Part shown: one piece after another, positions 60,276 through 64,000 of the stretch
How the letters are laid out: every line of letters begins with the position of its first letter
How positions within the stretch are numbered: the first letter of the stretch is position 1
Assembly: GCF_001017575.1 (NCBI RefSeq)
Contig: NZ_CP011372.1
Location: 930,001-994,000, forward strand
DNA: 64,000 nt
Source: Campylobacter lari
GTDB taxonomy: Bacteria; Campylobacterota; Campylobacteria; Campylobacterales; Campylobacteraceae
Reading direction: 5' to 3'
Program-made: the position numbers and the translations under genes
Notes under the pieces: generated by a model
Seen by the model: only the letters and a program-made list of their open reading frames with translations
Database searches by the model: none
Told to the model about the DNA's origin: nothing

Positions 60276-61188
60276 CTATACTCCAAAATATAATTTTGTT
60301 TTCATAACCTGCGCTAATAAACTCATGCTCGTTTAAAAATATAAGATATTCTAGCAAAAAATCTTTATTTTGGAATTTTTTTATCGTTTTTAAATTTTTA
60401 GTATCTATAAGTTCTATGATATTTTTTTCATTATCTCCAAAAACTGCTATTGAGCCATCTTTATTTAAAGCACAAGTATAAATCAAAAAATCTCTTTCTA
60501 TATTTTTTTCTTGGTCATTTTGCACTATACCTAATTTTCTATCAGTGCTACAGCTTGCGATAGCTGTGTTTTTAAAATCAAGTTGATAGATATTATCCTT
60601 ATGAATACTCTTATAGCTTTTTATTTTTTGCCATTTTTTCACATCAAAAAGTATTATTTCGCCACTTTCAAAACCTGCCACTAATTGAGTTTTTGCTTCA
60701 TTTAAAACCACATCACTTAAGCTTGAACTAGAAAAAGTAAAATTTTTTACAACACTTTTTGTTTTTAGATCAAAAAGCTCTATATTAGAACCTAGCAAGG
60801 CCAATAAAATAGTATTATCATCTAAAAACAAAGCCTTTTTTACCCCATCATTAGCTAAATCATAGCTTAAAAGTTGTTTATTTTTATAAACATGTAATTT
60901 TTTACTTCCAAAATCACCTTCACTTAAAATCAAAATAGCCCCATTTAAGTAATCAATACTATAAATTCTAGGGCTAAGATTTTCTTCGTAAAAATTTTTA
61001 ATCTTATCAAGTTGAGTAATTTTATGCATTTTTTTATCTTTAATGAAATATTGGTTTATTTCTCCATTATCAAGTCCTATAAGCAAACTATTATCAGTAA
61101 GCTTTAAAGCATTTAAATTTGAATCAAGTTTAAGCTCATAGCTAAATACATAAATACTCACTAACAAGATTAAAAATATTTTTTTCAT
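60262..61188 (-). CDS. napL: NapL, WD40-like periplasmic protein
   Basis: 308 residues, signal peptide (KIFLILLVSIYVFSYELKL), then degenerate beta-propeller repeats (DGSIAVFGDNEKNIIELID, KTQLVAGFESGEIILFDVKK, NEHEFISAGYENKIIFW). NapL occurs in epsilonproteobacterial nap operons; in Wolinella/Campylobacter its role is not settled. Order napB-napL-napD agrees. Confidence 0.88.
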   Translation of the reverse strand: MKKIFLILLVSIYVFSYELKLDSNLNALKLTDNSLLIGLDNGEINQYFIKDKKMHKITQLDKIKNFYEENLSPRIYSIDYLNGAILILSEGDFGSKKLHVYKNKQLLSYDLANDGVKKALFLDDNTILLALLGSNIELFDLKTKSVVKNFTFSSSSLSDVVLNEAKTQLVAGFESGEIILFDVKKWQKIKSYKSIHKDNIYQLDFKNTAIASCSTDRKLGIVQNDQEKNIERDFLIYTCALNKDGSIAVFGDNEKNIIELIDTKNLKTIKKFQNKDFLLEYLIFLNEHEFISAGYENKIIFWSIDESF

Positions 61189-61192
61189 AATT

Positions 61193-61711
61193 TTATTTTA
61201 CACCTTCATTTAAAACATCTAAGAAATTAGATTTTCTCTTTGATTCCTCGCTTTTAAATTTAGCTTCAAAGCTATTTCCCACTAAAGGTTTAGCATCACT
61301 TTGTGGTACATGACATTGCGTACAATTAAATCTTGCATCACTTACCATATCTTTAGTAGATTTATTTTTTCTTAAATCAAAATAATGGCTACTTGGAAGT
61401 GCTGTCGCAGCTAAGTCTTTTGCTACTGCTTTATCATGGCAACTTAAGCAAATATTATTATCTTTAGTAATTGGAAGCATATCCTCTAAAGTATGTGGAA
61501 TCAATGGCGGAGCGTTTTCAAATGACCTCTCAATCAAAACAGATTCACCAGCTAAAGCTTGAGAGTATTTAGCATCCAACAACTCTACATTTTCACTTTC
61601 TAAACTTGTTTTTCTTAAACCTATATCTTTTGAATCAACACTTTTAACAGCAAGCCCACAAGCACTTATTAAAACAGCTGCTGCTAAGGATAAAAAGATT
61701 TTATTTTTCAT
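61193..61711 (-). CDS. napB: Periplasmic nitrate reductase cytochrome c subunit
   Basis: 172 residues. Two CxxCH haem sites (CLSCH ~93, CTQCH ~128) with axial His. N-terminal signal LSLAAAVLISACGLAV includes ISAC, a possible lipoprotein cleavage box. Passes electrons from NapH/G or quinol side to NapA. Starts 11 bp inside napH. Confidence 0.93.
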   Translation of the reverse strand: MKNKIFLSLAAAVLISACGLAVKSVDSKDIGLRKTSLESENVELLDAKYSQALAGESVLIERSFENAPPLIPHTLEDMLPITKDNNICLSCHDKAVAKDLAATALPSSHYFDLRKNKSTKDMVSDARFNCTQCHVPQSDAKPLVGNSFEAKFKSEESKRKSNFLDVLNEGVK

Positions 61712-62492
61712 TTTCTCTCCTTAAATTTATTATACTAAAACCTAAAGCATCATCACCGCAAACATCAATACATTTCCCACATCTAATACATTCACCTGAT
61801 TTTACATCTTGATTTTTTTTACCTATCATCCAAAGTACTTGCTTTTCAGGACATACTCCAAGACATTTATAACACTTAGTGCATTTTTGCAAGTTGTATC
61901 TTACTTTTAGCAATGAAAAATGCGAACTTAAAGCCCAAAAAGCCCCTAAAGGACAAAAATGCGAACAAGTAAATCTTGGACTAAAAAATGTATCTGTACA
62001 AAAAATAATCAAAGCTACAAAAAGCCAAGAAACACCGCCGAAAATAATCCCTCTTTGGATTATTCCTATATAAGAAAATTCCTCAAAAACAGGAAAAGAA
62101 AAAAGAAAAGAAAAGATCAAAACAAAAGCCAAAACATAATAACGCAAATTTTTATTTACATTAAAAACTCTTGCTTGATTAAAGCCTAATTTATTTCTAA
62201 TAAAATAGGCAAAATCAGTAATGATATTTACAGGACAAACCCAAGCACAAAAAGCTCTTCCAGCAAAAATAGCATAAAATAAAAACACTATCAAAGCACC
62301 ACTTAAAGCCATTAAATCTACTTGCAAACTTGCTAAAGCAAGTTGAATAAATGCAAAAGGATCGCTTAGTGGCACCGAAGAAAATAAAACCGAAGAGCTT
62401 AAATTTCCTTTTAATATAAAATTAAATACACCAAAAGAAAAAAAAGTTAAAATAGACAATTGCACTATTCTTCTTAAAATAAGATACTTCAT
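61701..62492 (-). CDS. napH: NapH, quinol dehydrogenase membrane component
   Basis: 263 residues with four to five membrane helices; CP motifs FCAWVCPVNI and CSHFCPLGAFW, and two cytoplasmic 4Fe-4S sites CTKCYKCLGVCPE and CIRCGKCIDVCGD. Oxidises menaquinol and feeds NapG. Replaces NapC, absent here. Overlaps both neighbours. Confidence 0.95.
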   Translation of the reverse strand: MKYLILRRIVQLSILTFFSFGVFNFILKGNLSSSVLFSSVPLSDPFAFIQLALASLQVDLMALSGALIVFLFYAIFAGRAFCAWVCPVNIITDFAYFIRNKLGFNQARVFNVNKNLRYYVLAFVLIFSFLFSFPVFEEFSYIGIIQRGIIFGGVSWLFVALIIFCTDTFFSPRFTCSHFCPLGAFWALSSHFSLLKVRYNLQKCTKCYKCLGVCPEKQVLWMIGKKNQDVKSGECIRCGKCIDVCGDDALGFSIINLRRENEK

Positions 62493-63238
62493 AGCAATTC
62501 TCCATCATTAAGATAATCTTTAGCCTTATTTTTATTGAAATTTTTATCTGTGTTTACATCTTGTAAACGTTTTTCATCTTTTTCATCCCAACCTTTGATG
62601 TAATTATCCCCAGCTTTTCCTAAAACAAATTCTCTAGGTAAAACTTTAATGGCTGCTTTTTGTGTTATACAAGCTTTTTCACAAATACCACATCCAACAC
62701 ACACTTCATGATCTACCACAGGTAGTAAAAATGCATGCTTTGCTGTTCTTTCATTGCGTTTTGTTTCAAGTTTTAATGCTTTATCCATTAGAGGACAAGC
62801 TCTATAACAAGCATCACATTGAATTCCCCAATAAGCAACACAACTTGCACTATCAATTATAGCTATACCCATTTTTGTTTTATAAATTCCATCTTTTTGC
62901 TCTAGATATTTATGATCTAGAGCATTTGCAGGACAATCTCTTATACAAGGTATATCCTCACATAATCTGCAAGGATTTTCTCTTGCTACAAAAAAAGGTG
63001 TGCCGTTTTTAGCACTATTTTCTAAATTTGCTAGTTTTAAAACATCATAAGGACAAGCTTTTACGCAAAGTCCGCATCGTATGCATTTTGATAAAAATTC
63101 TTTTTCATCATCTGCTCCAGGAGGTCTTAAAAAATACTCCTGATTTGAGCTAAATGCTAAACTTGCTAAAAATGCACTTCCGCTTCCTATACATAAAAGC
63201 TTGAAAGCAAAGGCTAAAAATTCTCTTCTATTTTTCAT
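62489..63238 (-). CDS. napG: NapG, ferredoxin-type quinol dehydrogenase subunit
   Basis: 249 residues, starting MKNRREFLAFAFKLLCIGSG, a twin-Arg-like leader. Four 4Fe-4S sites: CIRCGLCVKACP, CRLCEDIPCIRDCP, CDACYRACP and CVGCGICEKACI. Periplasmic electron relay from NapH to NapB/A. Overlaps napH by 4 bp; 2 bp after napA. Confidence 0.95.
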   Translation of the reverse strand: MKNRREFLAFAFKLLCIGSGSAFLASLAFSSNQEYFLRPPGADDEKEFLSKCIRCGLCVKACPYDVLKLANLENSAKNGTPFFVARENPCRLCEDIPCIRDCPANALDHKYLEQKDGIYKTKMGIAIIDSASCVAYWGIQCDACYRACPLMDKALKLETKRNERTAKHAFLLPVVDHEVCVGCGICEKACITQKAAIKVLPREFVLGKAGDNYIKGWDEKDEKRLQDVNTDKNFNKNKAKDYLNDGELL

Positions 63239-63240
63239 TT

Positions 63241-64000
63241 TTATGCTTTAGTAATTTTTACGGCACATTTTTTGAAATCTGTTTGATTAGATAATGGACA
63301 AGTTGCATCTAGTGTAACTTTATTTATATATACATTTTCATCAAACCAAGGCACATACACAAGCCCTTTAGAAGGTTTATTTCTACCGCGAAAATCTACT
63401 CTAGCTTTTACTTTACCACGGCGTGATTCTACCCATACGATGTCGCCTTGATTAATTTTCATGGCCTTAGCATCATCTTCATTCATATAACAAAGTGCTT
63501 CAGGTACCGCACGGAAAAGCTCAGGAACTCTCATAGTCATAGTTCCACTATGCCAATGCTCTAAAACCCTACCAGTACATAACCAGAATGGATATTCTTT
63601 ACTTGGTCTTTCAGGTGCTTTCATAAATGGTCTAAAGAAAATTTTTACTTTGTTTTTTAAACTGTATTTTTCTTTAGTTTGTGGAGCTAGTAAATCTCCT
63701 TTTGGTAATTCTTTAGCAAAATCACCATAAAACGCAAAGTCTGAATTTGGAGCAGCTTTTTTAGCATAATAATCAAATTTAGTATTAAATCTCCATTGAG
63801 TTTCTTTACCATTTACTACAGGCCATCTTAAGCCCCTTACTTTATGATAAGTATCAAAATCAGCTAAATCATGTCCATGACCTAAACCAAATTTGCGGTA
63901 TTCTTCCCATAGATATTTTTGTACAAAAAATCCATATCCATTAAATTCTTTACCATCACTACCTATAACTTTTCTCTCATCACCAAATACTTCAGAATTA
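63241..64000 (-). CDS. napA: Periplasmic nitrate reductase catalytic subunit, C-terminal part (runs off window)
   Basis: Molybdenum enzyme reducing nitrate to nitrite. Only ~252 C-terminal residues are inside. The frame is open to the edge; seen segments are [48 protein letters not shown] and the end [13 protein letters not shown]. These are typical of the Mo-bis-MGD domain. The N-terminal Fe-S and Tat leader lie beyond the window. First gene of the nap operon. Confidence 0.96.
   Translation of the reverse strand, partial: NSEVFGDERKVIGSDGKEFNGYGFFVQKYLWEEYRKFGLGHGHDLADFDTYHKVRGLRWPVVNGKETQWRFNTKFDYYAKKAAPNSDFAFYGDFAKELPKGDLLAPQTKEKYSLKNKVKIFFRPFMKAPERPSKEYPFWLCTGRVLEHWHSGTMTMRVPELFRAVPEALCYMNEDDAKAMKINQGDIVWVESRRGKVKARVDFRGRNKPSKGLVYVPWFDENVYINKVTLDATCPLSNQTDFKKCAVKITKA

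Overview
The window is a very AT-rich, gene-dense bacterial chromosome segment from a thermotolerant Campylobacter, most likely the C. lari group or a close relative. The reasons are gene content and neighbourhoods: the epsilonproteobacterial nap cluster (A-G-H-B-L-D plus a small membrane protein, no napF or napC), a Cet-type energy-taxis cluster, ctsT-like competence pseudopilins, an HP0958-type Zn-ribbon protein, a remote CheZ, class II DAHP synthase and a poly-G phase-variable autotransporter. No sequence search was run, so species is inference.

Layout. 1-3930 (minus): RNA m5C methyltransferase (cut by the window edge), ruvX, dprA, a divergent polysaccharide deacetylase and ilvC. 4039-8898 (plus): RNase R, holA, the rpsF-ssb-rpsR operon and a MarC-family membrane protein. 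8880-11427 (minus): fliW-proC-ctsT plus two further pseudopilin/transformation genes, behind a clear sigma-54 promoter. 11604-14638 (plus): bamD and lon. 14653-17104 (minus): two PAS proteins and a chemoreceptor (Cet energy taxis). 17149-25212 (minus): ilvA, CoA-binding protein, MFS pump with a MarR regulator, trmA, NhaC-type antiporter, SDR and a secreted ankyrin protein. 25323-26655 (plus): ogt and an EamA transporter. 26609-32850 (minus): truA, an LptF/G permease, prepilin peptidase, uppS, a hypothetical gene, coaBC and glmU. 32988-36960 (plus): fliP, an AEC carrier and a PabB-PabC fusion with pabA. 37075-40927 (plus): a large autotransporter switched off by an 11-G tract, followed by the only long gene-poor stretch (40928-41501). 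41502-54290 (minus): ArsC-like protein, DAHP synthase, cupin, rplS-trmD-rimM-KH-rpsP, ffh, rluA-like, waaA, Zn-ribbon, Nif3, glyQ, a coiled-coil protein, purE, a U32 protein and cheZ. 54488-55918 (plus): glnA. 55947-64000 (minus): purU, cca, two small hypotheticals, a CynX-type MFS protein and the nap operon (napA cut by the right edge).

How genes connect. Motility and taxis genes are scattered (fliW, fliP, cheZ, Zn-ribbon chaperone, cet cluster). Natural transformation is represented by dprA, three pseudopilin-like genes and the prepilin peptidase that would process them. Most other genes are core housekeeping, packed with 1-20 bp overlaps and several non-ATG starts. No tRNA, rRNA, IS element, prophage or CRISPR array was seen. 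I found no convincing undescribed multi-gene system. The best second-look items are the autotransporter switch, the non-coding stretch behind it, the sigma-54 promoter over fliW and the competence genes, and the marR gene with an apparent ATT start beside a palindrome.
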